DNA from: Leucobacter sp. G161
GTDB taxonomy: Bacteria > Actinomycetota > Actinomycetes > Actinomycetales > Microbacteriaceae
NCBI RefSeq assembly: GCF_001482305.1
Contig: NZ_LOHP01000053.1
Span: 30,115-94,114 of the forward strand
Length of the DNA stretch: 64,000 nt
Reading direction: 5' to 3'
The translations under genes and the position numbers were made by a program. Under the pieces are notes generated by a model. The model was not told where the DNA came from. It searched no databases and saw only the letters and a program-made list of their open reading frames with translations. Shown here in pieces: positions 34,716-43,168 of this stretch. Each line of letters begins with the position of its first letter. Positions within the stretch are counted from its first letter, which is position 1.

Positions 34716-37700
34716 GTCTGAAAGGGCTCGACAGCCTCCTCGAAACTGCGCCCTCGTTCGCGCGTGCGCTCGATGCCGCCCCCGTTGACTCCGAGTTTTC
34801 GGTCGCAGACGGGCTGCGCGCCCCCCTCATTGCCGGCCTCATTCGCCGGCGGCGCGAGGGCGGCGACCGCGGTGCCTACCTGCTGATCGCGGCGACGAGC
34901 CGTGAGGCTGACGCGATCCGCCAGGCCGTCGCATCGCTCATTCCCGAGGCTCGCACCACGGAGTTCCCCGCGTGGGAGACGCTGCCGCACGAGCGGCTGA
35001 GCCCGAGCGCTGAGACCGTTGGCCGCCGGGCGGAAGCGCTGCGGATGCTGCGCGACTACAGCGAGAACCCTGCACAGTCGGAGGCGGGCCCGCTCGTAAT
35101 CGTCGCGTCGGTGCGTGCGGCGCTGCAGCCGGTGTCGCCGCATGCCGCGCACGCTGAACCCGTCGTGCTGCGCGCGGGGGCCGAGCCGCAGATCGGTGAC
35201 GGCAGCCACGGCCTCGAAGCGCTCTCACGCAGGCTCGTGGAACTCGCGTACACCCGCGTGGATATGGTCACGCGGCGCGGTGAGTTCGCCGTGCGCGGCG
35301 GGATCCTCGACGTGTTCCCGCCCGCTGCCGAGCAGGCCATGCGCGTCGATTTCTTCGGTGACGAGGTTGACCAGATTCGCCGCTTCTCGGTGTCCGACCA
35401 GCGCAGCGCCGGCGACCCCGTCGAGACGCTTGAGCTGTGGCCGGCACGCGAGCTCCTGCTCACCGACGACGTGCGACTGCGCGCGGCCGAGCTGCTGCCG
35501 CAGTTCCCGGCGCTGTCGACGATGCTCGAGAAGATGAGCGAGGGGATCGCGGTCGAGGGCATGGAGAGCCTGCTGCCGCAGCTCGTCGACGGGCTCGCGC
35601 CGCTCACCAGCCTGCTGCCCGAGGGCGGCGCGGTGCTCGTGGTCTCGCCCGAGCGCATAGCGGGCCGCGCGGTGAGCCTCGCCGAGACCAACCGCGAGTT
35701 CCTCGAGGCTGCCTGGCACGCCGCGACCGCCGGCGCAGATGCGCCGGTGCCCACCGGCAACAGCGGGATGCTCACCGTCGCAGAACTTCGTCGCGCCTCG
35801 CAGCATCGCCCGTGGTGGAGCATGACCGGGTTCGTGCGCGACGCCGGCGACGAGCCCGCCGCCCCTGAGGGGGAGGAGCCTCGCGGCCTCACCGTGATCG
35901 ACGGCGTCGATGACGCAATTGTCACGGTCCAGGGCGGCGCGGTGCGGCGAGGCGTGGGAGATGGCGACGCGACCGCGCAGGCGCCCGTGCACCTGAGCCA
36001 GCGCGTGAGCGACGGCTGGCGCGCGGTCGTGACTGCACAGGGCGCGGGGCTCGTGGAGCGCGCACGCGACCTGCTCGCCGAAGCCGGAGCGGCCGCACGC
36101 ATCGTCGACGAACTGCCCGAGACCCGCGAGGCGGGCGTCATCTATGTCGTGACGGGAATCGCCTGGCAGGGCTTCGAAAGCGAAGAAGCGAAGCTGCTGC
36201 TCGAAACCGAGGCCGAGTTCTTCGGGCGCACGGTCACCTCGCAGGGCCAGACCGGGCAGAAGCTGGCCCGTCGTCGCGGCAAGAACGTCGTCGATCCGCT
36301 CAAGCTCGTCGCGGGCGACCACGTCGTGCACGAGACGCACGGTATCGGCCAGTTCGTCGAGCTCACACAGCGCATGGTGCCGACGGGGGTCGGCCGCGAC
36401 GCGACGAAGGCGCTACGCGAGTACCTCGTCATCGAATACGCGTCGACGAAGCGCGGCATGCCGCGCGACAAGCTGTACGTGCCCACCGACCAGCTCGACC
36501 AGCTCTCGCGCTACGTTGGCGGCGAGGCACCGCCACTGTCGAAGATGGGCGGCAGCGACTGGTCGACCGCGAAGAAGAAGGCCCGCAAGGCCGTCCGCGA
36601 TATTGCGGTTGAGCTCGTGAAGCTTTACTCGGCGCGCATGGCGTCTCCCGGTCACGCGTTCTCCGACGATACCCCGTGGCAGCGCGAGCTCGAGGAAGCG
36701 TTTCCGTACGCGGAGACCCTCGATCAGCTCACGACCATCGACGAGGTGAAGCGCGATATGGAGCGCCCCGTGCCGATGGATCGGCTGCTGGCCGGCGACG
36801 TCGGCTTCGGCAAGACCGAGGTGGCGATTCGCGCCGCGTTCAAGGCCGTGCAAGACGGCAAGCAGGTTGCGATGCTTGTGCCGACGACGCTGCTCGCCAA
36901 CCAGCACTTCGAGACCTTCCAAAACCGCTTCGCGGGCTTCCCCGTGCAGCTGCGCGCGCTCAGCCGCTTCCAGACCGACAAAGAAGCGAAGGAGACGATC
37001 GAGGGCCTCGCCGCCGGCACCGTCGACGTCGTCATCGGCACGCACCGCCTGCTCGCCGACGGCGTGATCTACAAAGACCTGGGCCTCCTCATCATCGACG
37101 AGGAGCAGCGCTTCGGCGTCGAGCACAAGGACAAGCTCAAGGCGCTCAAAACTGGCGTCGACATCCTCGCGATGAGCGCGACGCCGATCCCGCGCACGCT
37201 CGAGATGGCGGTGACCGGCATCCGCGAGATGTCGACGCTCGCGACGCCGCCGGAGGATCGCCACCCGATCCTCACCTTCGTTGGCCCCCGGAGCGACCGG
37301 CAGATCTCGGCCGCGATCCGCCGCGAGCTGCTGCGCGAGGGGCAGGTCTTCTTCGTGCACAACCGGGTGAGCTCGATCGGCCGCACCGCGGCGAAGATCG
37401 CCGAGCTCGTGCCCGAGGCGCGCGTCGCCGTCGCGCACGGCAAGCTCTCCGAGCACCAGCTCGAGCAGGTCGTGCAGGACTTCTGGGAGCGCAAGTTCGA
37501 CGTGCTCGTCTCGACGACCATCATCGAGACCGGCCTCGACATCGCGAACGCGAACACCATCATCATCGACCAGGCCGACAAGTACGGCCTGAGCCAGCTG
37601 CACCAGCTCCGCGGCCGCGTGGGGCGCAGTCGCGAGCGTGCGTACGCGTATTTCCTCTACGACCCTGACAAGCCGCTCACCGAGCTCGCGAACGAGCGGC

Positions 37701-38407
37701 TCGAGACCCTCGCCGCGAACAACGAGCTCGGCTCGGGCATGCAGGTCGCGTTGAAGGATCTCGAACTGCGAGGGGCGGGCAACCTGCTCGGCGGCGAGCA
37801 GTCCGGGCACATCGCGGGCGTGGGGTTCGACCTGTACCTGCGCATGATCGGCGAGGCCGTGAGCACGTTCAAGGGTGAGGACGTGCAGACGAACACAGAG
37901 CTCATCCTTGAGCTGCCGGTCGACGCGCACATCCCCGAAGACTATGTCGAGAGCGAGCGGCTGCGTCTTGAGGCCTACCAGAAGTTCTCGGCCGCCTCGC
38001 ACCCGCAGGCCCCTGCGGAGAACGTCTCGCTCGTGCTTGAGGAACTCACCGACCGCTACGGTGAGCCGCCCGCGGAGGTGCTGCGCCTGGCCGGTGTTTC
38101 CTCGCTGCGCCGCCGCGCCTCGCTGCTCGGCCTGTCGAAGGTTGTCGCGCTTGGGCCGACGCTGCGCATGGAGCCGGTCACTCTGCTCGACTCGCGCCGT
38201 ATGCGCATGAATCGCATGTACCCGGGCGGCAAGTACACAGAGTCCACGAAGACGCTGCAGATCCCGTTGCCGGGGGGTACCGCGTCGTCCCGTAGCCCGC
38301 TCGCGGGTGTCGGACAGCGGTCGTCCCCCGAGGATGGCGACATCGTCGCGTGGACGTCGAACGTGATCGCGGCGCTGCTTGAACCCGACGCGGAAGCGAA
38401 GGCGTAA
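34712..38407 (+). CDS. mfd: Transcription-repair coupling factor Mfd
   Basis: This 1231-residue translocase strips stalled RNA polymerase from damaged DNA and recruits UvrA. Domains in order are a UvrB-like N-terminal region (TREADAIRQAV, EFPAWETLPHERLSP, RRGEFAVRGGILDVFP), then the RNA-polymerase-interacting domain (DPLKLVAGDHVVHETHGIGQF). The RecG-like helicase core follows with Walker A GDVGFGKTEVAIRAAF, DEEQRFGVEHK, SATPIPRTLEMA and GRVGRSRERAYAYFLYDP. The C-terminal TRCF domain is last. The GTG start overlaps the pth stop by four bases. A 30-residue Ser/Gly-rich insertion near the C-terminus (GGTASSRSPLAGVGQRSSPE) is probably disordered. Confidence 0.97.
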   Translation: MSLKGLDSLLETAPSFARALDAAPVDSEFSVADGLRAPLIAGLIRRRREGGDRGAYLLIAATSREADAIRQAVASLIPEARTTEFPAWETLPHERLSPSAETVGRRAEALRMLRDYSENPAQSEAGPLVIVASVRAALQPVSPHAAHAEPVVLRAGAEPQIGDGSHGLEALSRRLVELAYTRVDMVTRRGEFAVRGGILDVFPPAAEQAMRVDFFGDEVDQIRRFSVSDQRSAGDPVETLELWPARELLLTDDVRLRAAELLPQFPALSTMLEKMSEGIAVEGMESLLPQLVDGLAPLTSLLPEGGAVLVVSPERIAGRAVSLAETNREFLEAAWHAATAGADAPVPTGNSGMLTVAELRRASQHRPWWSMTGFVRDAGDEPAAPEGEEPRGLTVIDGVDDAIVTVQGGAVRRGVGDGDATAQAPVHLSQRVSDGWRAVVTAQGAGLVERARDLLAEAGAAARIVDELPETREAGVIYVVTGIAWQGFESEEAKLLLETEAEFFGRTVTSQGQTGQKLARRRGKNVVDPLKLVAGDHVVHETHGIGQFVELTQRMVPTGVGRDATKALREYLVIEYASTKRGMPRDKLYVPTDQLDQLSRYVGGEAPPLSKMGGSDWSTAKKKARKAVRDIAVELVKLYSARMASPGHAFSDDTPWQRELEEAFPYAETLDQLTTIDEVKRDMERPVPMDRLLAGDVGFGKTEVAIRAAFKAVQDGKQVAMLVPTTLLANQHFETFQNRFAGFPVQLRALSRFQTDKEAKETIEGLAAGTVDVVIGTHRLLADGVIYKDLGLLIIDEEQRFGVEHKDKLKALKTGVDILAMSATPIPRTLEMAVTGIREMSTLATPPEDRHPILTFVGPRSDRQISAAIRRELLREGQVFFVHNRVSSIGRTAAKIAELVPEARVAVAHGKLSEHQLEQVVQDFWERKFDVLVSTTIIETGLDIANANTIIIDQADKYGLSQLHQLRGRVGRSRERAYAYFLYDPDKPLTELANERLETLAANNELGSGMQVALKDLELRGAGNLLGGEQSGHIAGVGFDLYLRMIGEAVSTFKGEDVQTNTELILELPVDAHIPEDYVESERLRLEAYQKFSAASHPQAPAENVSLVLEELTDRYGEPPAEVLRLAGVSSLRRRASLLGLSKVVALGPTLRMEPVTLLDSRRMRMNRMYPGGKYTESTKTLQIPLPGGTASSRSPLAGVGQRSSPEDGDIVAWTSNVIAALLEPDAEAKA

Positions 38408-38431
38408 GCGACAACGGGGAAGCGTGACCAG

Positions 38432-38917
38432 CTAGGAGCCGGTGCAGAGCTGTTGCAGCGCTGTGCCGGCATCCTGCAGCTCCTTGAGCTGCGCCGTGAT
38501 GTCTCCGACATAGCCGGGAGCCTCGAGCACGTTGGCAGGGGCAGTGATGCCCTCGAAGCCCGTCATGGCTGCCTGGACGCGCTCCAACGCGGTGAGCAGC
38601 GTGGGGTCGGTGATGCCCTCGGTGAGCGAAGCAAGGTCCGTTTCGAACGGCGCGACGAGCGCGGTGAGATCAGGTACTTCGCCGGCGAGCACCGAATCTT
38701 GAACCGGCCCAAGCTCAGCGAGTGCGTCATCGACGAGGGCGGACACCCGCTCAGCACTCACGCCGCACCCTTCCGGGCCCACGCGGCCGGGGGCCTCGGC
38801 GCCGGCTTCGGGCGTCGACGCGGCGCTGAACGGGAGCGATGCGCAACCGGAGAGCGCAAGCAGCAGCACGGAAGCAGTGATCGCGGTGTGGGTTCGACGA
38901 AAGCTGCGGGGTTTCAT
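38432..38917 (-). CDS. Small lipoprotein, function unknown
   Basis: This 161-residue protein has a signal peptide with lipobox ALSGC near residue 24, an Ala/Pro/Glu linker, then a helical domain with regular heptad-like spacing (VDDALAELGPVQDSVLAGEVPDLT) ending DAGTALQQLCTGS. One internal Cys (EGCGVSAE) and one near the end could form a disulphide outside the cell. I do not recognise a family. It is convergent with mfd, with only 24 bases between stops. The ATG chosen gives a proper signal peptide; the frame stays open 25 codons further. Confidence 0.7.
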   Translation of the reverse strand: MKPRSFRRTHTAITASVLLLALSGCASLPFSAASTPEAGAEAPGRVGPEGCGVSAERVSALVDDALAELGPVQDSVLAGEVPDLTALVAPFETDLASLTEGITDPTLLTALERVQAAMTGFEGITAPANVLEAPGYVGDITAQLKELQDAGTALQQLCTGS

Positions 38918-39029
38918 GCACACGAGCCTAACGACATCGGTCCGTGTGGGGCTGTGATTCTCCCTACGCGGAAGTCGCAACACCGGTGCCACCCGGGCAC
39001 CTTTTCACCGCACCCGTTAGGCTCTCGGT

Positions 39030-39746
39030 ATGGATGCTGGCTCTGACAGACCCAAACCGACACCCGCAAGCGAAGCCGTGCAGGGGGTGTTGGACACAGT
39101 ACGCCGCATGGTCGCGGACGGAGGATGTGCCTGGCACGCCGAGCAAACGCACGAATCTTTGGCCCCGTTCCTCATCGAAGAGACGGCCGAGTTCATTGAT
39201 GCGATCGAGCGCGACCTGCCCCCGGAGGAGGTGCGCGGTGAGCTTGGGGACGTGCTGTACCAGGTGCTGTTCCACGCGGTCATCGCCGAGCGAGATGGCG
39301 AGGGCTACGACCTCGCATCGGTCGCGCAGTCGCTCAATGAGAAGCTCGTGGCGCGCCATCCGCATGTGTTCGGCGACCGGGGGCACATGACGGTCGCCGA
39401 GCTCAACGCAGAGTGGGAACGGCTGAAGGAAGACGCGGCGGGGGAGGATCGCGGCTCGCGCGCGCCACTCGAAGGGATACCGGCCGGGATGCCGACGCTG
39501 GCCCGCGCGGCGAAGGTCGTTGAACGGCTCAAGCGCGCCAGGCTGGTGGATCCGTCCGCGGCTGAGCGCTCAGCCGAGGATCCACTGTCGGCCGCGATTG
39601 GACCGGCGGAAACCGCAATGGCCGAGGTGGGTATCGGCGACGCGATGCTCGCGCTCGTCATTCGTGCGAACGCGGCCGGTGTGGATCCGGACCGGTCACT
39701 GCGCCTCGCGGTGAATCGGCTCGCTGAGCGCGTCAGCTGCGACTAG
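39030..39746 (+). CDS. mazG: MazG family nucleoside triphosphate pyrophosphohydrolase
   Basis: This 238-residue enzyme hydrolyses NTPs to NMPs and pyrophosphate. It has one clear MazG domain: CAWHAEQTHESLAPFLIEETAEFIDAI (EExxE metal motif) and ELGDVLYQVLFHAVIAE (ExxD). The C-terminal half (LARAAKVVERLKRAR, IGDAMLALVIRANAAGVDPDRSLRLA) is a degenerate second domain. The usual motif CPWD/DPQQ is replaced by CAWHAEQ. It is involved in nucleotide-pool cleaning or (p)ppGpp-linked control in other bacteria. Confidence 0.9.
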   Translation: MDAGSDRPKPTPASEAVQGVLDTVRRMVADGGCAWHAEQTHESLAPFLIEETAEFIDAIERDLPPEEVRGELGDVLYQVLFHAVIAERDGEGYDLASVAQSLNEKLVARHPHVFGDRGHMTVAELNAEWERLKEDAAGEDRGSRAPLEGIPAGMPTLARAAKVVERLKRARLVDPSAAERSAEDPLSAAIGPAETAMAEVGIGDAMLALVIRANAAGVDPDRSLRLAVNRLAERVSCD

Positions 39747-39764
39747 CCCACGGAGAGCTCCCAG

Positions 39765-40637
39765 CTAGGGAATCACGCCGAGTCTGCGCGCCGTGGCGAC
39801 GGCGGCATGCCGGGTCGACGCTTCAAGCTTCGCCATGCTCGTCTTGAGATAGCTCTTCACGGTGCTCTCCGCCAGCTGGAGGGTCTGCCCGATCTCGACA
39901 TTGGTGCTGCCTCGAGCAACGAGGACGAGCACGTCGATCTCGCGCTTGGACAGGTGTACGGAGCTTTCGATGCTCGCGGCGGGGCTCCCGATACGCGCGA
40001 ATCGATTGCCGAGTTCGGTGAGTCGCTGTCGAATTTCTGGATCGTTCACGGCTGCGGTGAGCGCGCGCAGCTCAGCGTGCCCGCTGCGGAGCTCCTCGAG
40101 TATCGCGCTTGGAATCGCTCCCAATTGGCTTCGGTCTGCTGCACCTGGGCCGTCCTCTGTTTCGCGCGCAGCTAGCCGCCGCTCCACTTCGTCTTGCACT
40201 CTGAGCTCGTTGGCCAGCTCCTGCGCGATGGCAATTCCGGCCGGGACGGAGGCCTGCCTGGAACGGGAATCGCTCCGGTTGCCGCCGTAGAGCACGGCGC
40301 GCACGCGGCCGTCGAGGATCACGGGTATCGCGAGCAGTGTCACGATGTCCTCGGCGCCGATCTCGGTGTCGTAGTCGTGAGTGATCAGGCGCGAACGCGC
40401 GTAGTCGGGGGTGAGACGTGGCCTCGCCTCGCTCATCGCGCGGCCACCGAGCCCCCTCGCTCGCTGCACTCTGAGGCCGAAGAGGCTGCGGGTGCGGTTG
40501 CCTGCGACCGAAGTGACGGTCGTCGTGCCGTTCGACTCGAAACCGCCGAAGGCGAGCGGAAATGACGTGACGCGAGAAAACTCGGCTACTGCCTCGTCAA
40601 TGACGCGGTTGAGACTGGACTGCAGGAGTTTCACCAT
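39765..40637 (-). CDS. RamA-like GAF-LuxR transcriptional regulator, copy 1
   Basis: This 290-residue regulator has an N-terminal GAF-like sensor domain (about residues 25-150, with YDTEIGAEDIVTLLAIPVILDGRVRAVLYGG) and a C-terminal GerE helix-turn-helix (LSKREIDVLVLVARGSTNVEIG ... ESTVKSYLKTSMAKLEAST). This matches the architecture of corynebacterial RamA, an activator of acetate metabolism. It is divergent from a propionyl/acetyl-CoA ligase and transporter genes, which fits that role. A second copy lies at 44915-45745. The upstream CCAACTTTCGGGGGTA box is shared by both. I use the ATG at 40637; a TTG four codons earlier is possible. Confidence 0.85.
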   Translation of the reverse strand: MVKLLQSSLNRVIDEAVAEFSRVTSFPLAFGGFESNGTTTVTSVAGNRTRSLFGLRVQRARGLGGRAMSEARPRLTPDYARSRLITHDYDTEIGAEDIVTLLAIPVILDGRVRAVLYGGNRSDSRSRQASVPAGIAIAQELANELRVQDEVERRLAARETEDGPGAADRSQLGAIPSAILEELRSGHAELRALTAAVNDPEIRQRLTELGNRFARIGSPAASIESSVHLSKREIDVLVLVARGSTNVEIGQTLQLAESTVKSYLKTSMAKLEASTRHAAVATARRLGVIP

Positions 40638-40645
40638 TGAAGCTA

Positions 40646-40661
40646 CCAACTTTCGGGGGTA
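40646..40661 (-). promoter_or_regulatory. RamA-type box upstream of regulator copy 1
   Basis: The top strand reads CCAACTTTCGGGGGTA, nine bases upstream of the regulator start and about 90 bases upstream of the divergent ligase start. The core CGGGGGT matches the published RamA half-site pattern (A/C/T)G4-6(T/C). The identical 16 bases precede copy 2. Confidence 0.6.
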
Positions 40662-40746
40662 TATCCATCGTACGCGCTCTCCATACCATCAGGGTACGCA
40701 TTGCAACGACGCAGTGTGTCTTGAACAAATGCTCAGGAGACTCATC

Positions 40747-42726
40747 GTGACAGAGATCATGTCAGCTGTTCCCCGAAATGGCTACCAGGAAGTGTGGGAT
40801 CGCAGTCAGTCCCACCGAGACGACTTCTGGCTCGAAGCTGCTGAACGCCTCGACTGGGACACTGCGCCACAGACCGCGCTTGAGCAGCGCAGCGAGACGG
40901 AGTGGCGCTGGTTCCCAGATGGCACGCTCAACGTCTGCGCAAACGCGCTCGACCGCCACATCGATGCCGGCCGCGGTGACACCATCGCGCTCATCGCCGA
41001 CTCAGCGATGACCGGCACGCAGCAGCGCATCAGCTACCTCGAGCTGCGCGATCGCGTCGCAACATTCGCCGGTGCGCTCCGCAGCCTCGGCGTCGAGAAG
41101 GGCAACCGGGTGTTGATTTACTGCCCGATGACTCCGGAGGCCGTCGTCGCGATGCTCGCGTGTGCGCGACTCGGGGCGATCTATTCGGTCGTGTTCGGTG
41201 GGTTCGCAGCGAATGAGCTCGCGACCCGCATCGAGGACGCGAAGCCGAGCGTGATCGTGACCTCCTCCGGCGGCCTCGAGCCTGGGCGCCAGGTCCGCTA
41301 CCTTCCGCTCGTACACCGCGCGCTCGAGATCTGCGGGGAGGAAGCATCGGGGGTACACGCCGTCATCGTCGCGAACCGTGACGAGGTGCCAGGCTCAGCT
41401 GCCGACTACGCCGACGACGGCGCTGGCGCGGCCTGGCACGATTGGGACACGCTCGTCGCCGGAGCTGAGCCAGCCGATCCCGTACCCGTCAACGCGAACG
41501 ACCCGCTGTACATCCTCTACACCTCGGGCACGACCGGAAGCCCGAAGGGCATCGTGCGCGACAGCGGCGGATACGCGGTCGCGCTCAGCTGGGTGATGCG
41601 CGGCATCTACGACTTCGGGCCGGGTGACACGATCTTCACTGCGTCAGACGTCGGCTGGGTCGTCGGTCACTCGTTCATCGTCTACGGGCCGCTCATCGCG
41701 GGCGGTACGACGGTGCTGTATGAGGGCAAGCCGGTGGGCACGCCGGATGCCGGCGCATTCTGGCGAGTGCTCGCTGAGACGGGCGCGAAGATCCTCTCGA
41801 CCGCCCCGACAGCGCTCCGGGCGATCCGGCGCGAAGACCCAGACCTCGCCGAGCTCGCGAAGTACGACCTCTCGAACCTCCGCGCGATCTACCTCGCCGG
41901 CGAACGCATGGACCCCGAAACGTGGCACTGGCTGCGCGACGGCCTTGGTGTGCCAGTGGTGGACCACTGGTGGCAGACGGAAACCGGCTGGCCGATCTGC
42001 GCGAACCCGCTCGGCATCGAGGAGCTGCAGGTGAAGGCCGGCTCCACCACTGTCCCGATGCCCGGCTACAACGTGCGCATCGTCGACGCGGCGGGAGCCG
42101 ACATTACCGCGCCAGGGGTTGAAGGCAACATCGCGATCAAGCTCCCGCTGCCCCCGGGCGGCATGCTTGAGATCTGGGGGAGCAAGCAGCGCTTCATCGA
42201 CTCCTACCTCGCCGCGTTCCCCGGCTACTACGCGAGCGGCGACGCCGGGCACTTTGACGACGACGGACACCTCTTTGTGATGGGCCGGACCGACGACGTG
42301 ATCAACGTCGCCGGGCACCGGCTGTCCACAGGCTCACTCGAGGAGGTGCTCACGCAGCACCCGGCCGTCGCAGAGTGCGCGGTCATCGGAATCGCCGACG
42401 AACTCAAGGGCCAGCGCGCTGCCGGCTTCGTCACGATCTCGCGCGGATCGGACATCGCCAGCGCGACGCTCGCGAGCGAGCTCATCGCCCTCATCAGGGA
42501 ACAGGTCGGCCCCGTCGCATCCTTCCGCGACGTCACCGTGCTGAACCGACTTCCCAAGACCCGCTCAGGAAAGATCCTGCGCAAAACCATGCGACAGATC
42601 GTCGACGGCGAGGAGTACACCGTTCCGGCAACGATCGAGGACGCGGGTGTCGTTGACGAGTTCATCGAGGCCCTCTCGACGACCGTCTCCGCGCCGCCGA
42701 CCAACGTCGTCACGCTGCCGCGGTAG
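40747..42726 (+). CDS. prpE: Propionate/acetate-CoA ligase, PrpE-like
   Basis: This 659-residue AMP-forming ligase activates propionate or acetate to the CoA thioester. The family motifs are IYSVVFGGFAANELATRIEDAKP, the AMP-binding loop LYTSGTTGSPKG followed by IVRDSGGYAVAL, WQTETGWPICANP, GRTDDVINVAGHRL, and the acylatable Lys near residue 609 in LPKTRSGKILRK. The VRDxGGYAVAL and YWQTExGWPI forms are those of PrpE rather than Acs, although such enzymes can take acetate. I chose GTG at 40747 because AGGAG lies seven bases upstream; ATG at 40759 is also possible. Transporter genes follow 43 bases later. Confidence 0.88.
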   Translation: MTEIMSAVPRNGYQEVWDRSQSHRDDFWLEAAERLDWDTAPQTALEQRSETEWRWFPDGTLNVCANALDRHIDAGRGDTIALIADSAMTGTQQRISYLELRDRVATFAGALRSLGVEKGNRVLIYCPMTPEAVVAMLACARLGAIYSVVFGGFAANELATRIEDAKPSVIVTSSGGLEPGRQVRYLPLVHRALEICGEEASGVHAVIVANRDEVPGSAADYADDGAGAAWHDWDTLVAGAEPADPVPVNANDPLYILYTSGTTGSPKGIVRDSGGYAVALSWVMRGIYDFGPGDTIFTASDVGWVVGHSFIVYGPLIAGGTTVLYEGKPVGTPDAGAFWRVLAETGAKILSTAPTALRAIRREDPDLAELAKYDLSNLRAIYLAGERMDPETWHWLRDGLGVPVVDHWWQTETGWPICANPLGIEELQVKAGSTTVPMPGYNVRIVDAAGADITAPGVEGNIAIKLPLPPGGMLEIWGSKQRFIDSYLAAFPGYYASGDAGHFDDDGHLFVMGRTDDVINVAGHRLSTGSLEEVLTQHPAVAECAVIGIADELKGQRAAGFVTISRGSDIASATLASELIALIREQVGPVASFRDVTVLNRLPKTRSGKILRKTMRQIVDGEEYTVPATIEDAGVVDEFIEALSTTVSAPPTNVVTLPR

Positions 42727-42769
42727 CGCACGAACCATTTTGATCCACACCGTGAGGCAAGGAGGCCCC

Positions 42770-43168
42770 ATGCATACAGATCCAACAGGTGGTGAAGGTA
42801 GCGCCGAAGCGCGCCCAGACACCCCAATCGACTACGAAGCGTTCCAAGCACAACCCGAGTTCCAAGAGCTCAAATCGCGGTTCCGCCGCTTCACCTTCCC
42901 ACTCGCAGTCGCGTTCATCGTCTGGTTCCTCGGCTTCGTCTTGCTCGGCGCCTACAACCACGCGTTTATGGCGCGGCCCCTGCTCGGCATGAACGTCGGG
43001 CTCTGGCTCGGCCTGGCCCAGTTCGTCACGACCTTCGGCATCACCATGTGGTACGTGAGTTTCGCGAACCGGCGGTTGGACCCCGCCTCCACCGCACTGC
43101 GAGCTGAGCTCGAAGCGCTCGCCGCAGCTGGCGACGTACCGACGACCACACCGGGAGGCGCACGATGA
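42770..43168 (+). CDS. DUF485 membrane protein, symporter partner (copy 1)
   Basis: This 132-residue protein of the DUF485/YjcH family has two transmembrane helices (about residues 44-66 and 77-97) and a conserved cytoplasmic start IDYEAFQAQPEFQELKSRFRRFTFPL. In acetate-transport operons such proteins always precede the sodium-solute symporter and are thought to assist it. The stop overlaps the symporter start (ATGA). An AAGGAGG site sits four bases upstream of the ATG. It is strongly similar to the copy at 45899. Confidence 0.88.
   Translation: MHTDPTGGEGSAEARPDTPIDYEAFQAQPEFQELKSRFRRFTFPLAVAFIVWFLGFVLLGAYNHAFMARPLLGMNVGLWLGLAQFVTTFGITMWYVSFANRRLDPASTALRAELEALAAAGDVPTTTPGGAR

Noticed and set aside
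36413..38002. Minus-strand open frame of 529 codons inside mfd
   Set aside because: Antisense to the helicase core of mfd with no domain of its own.
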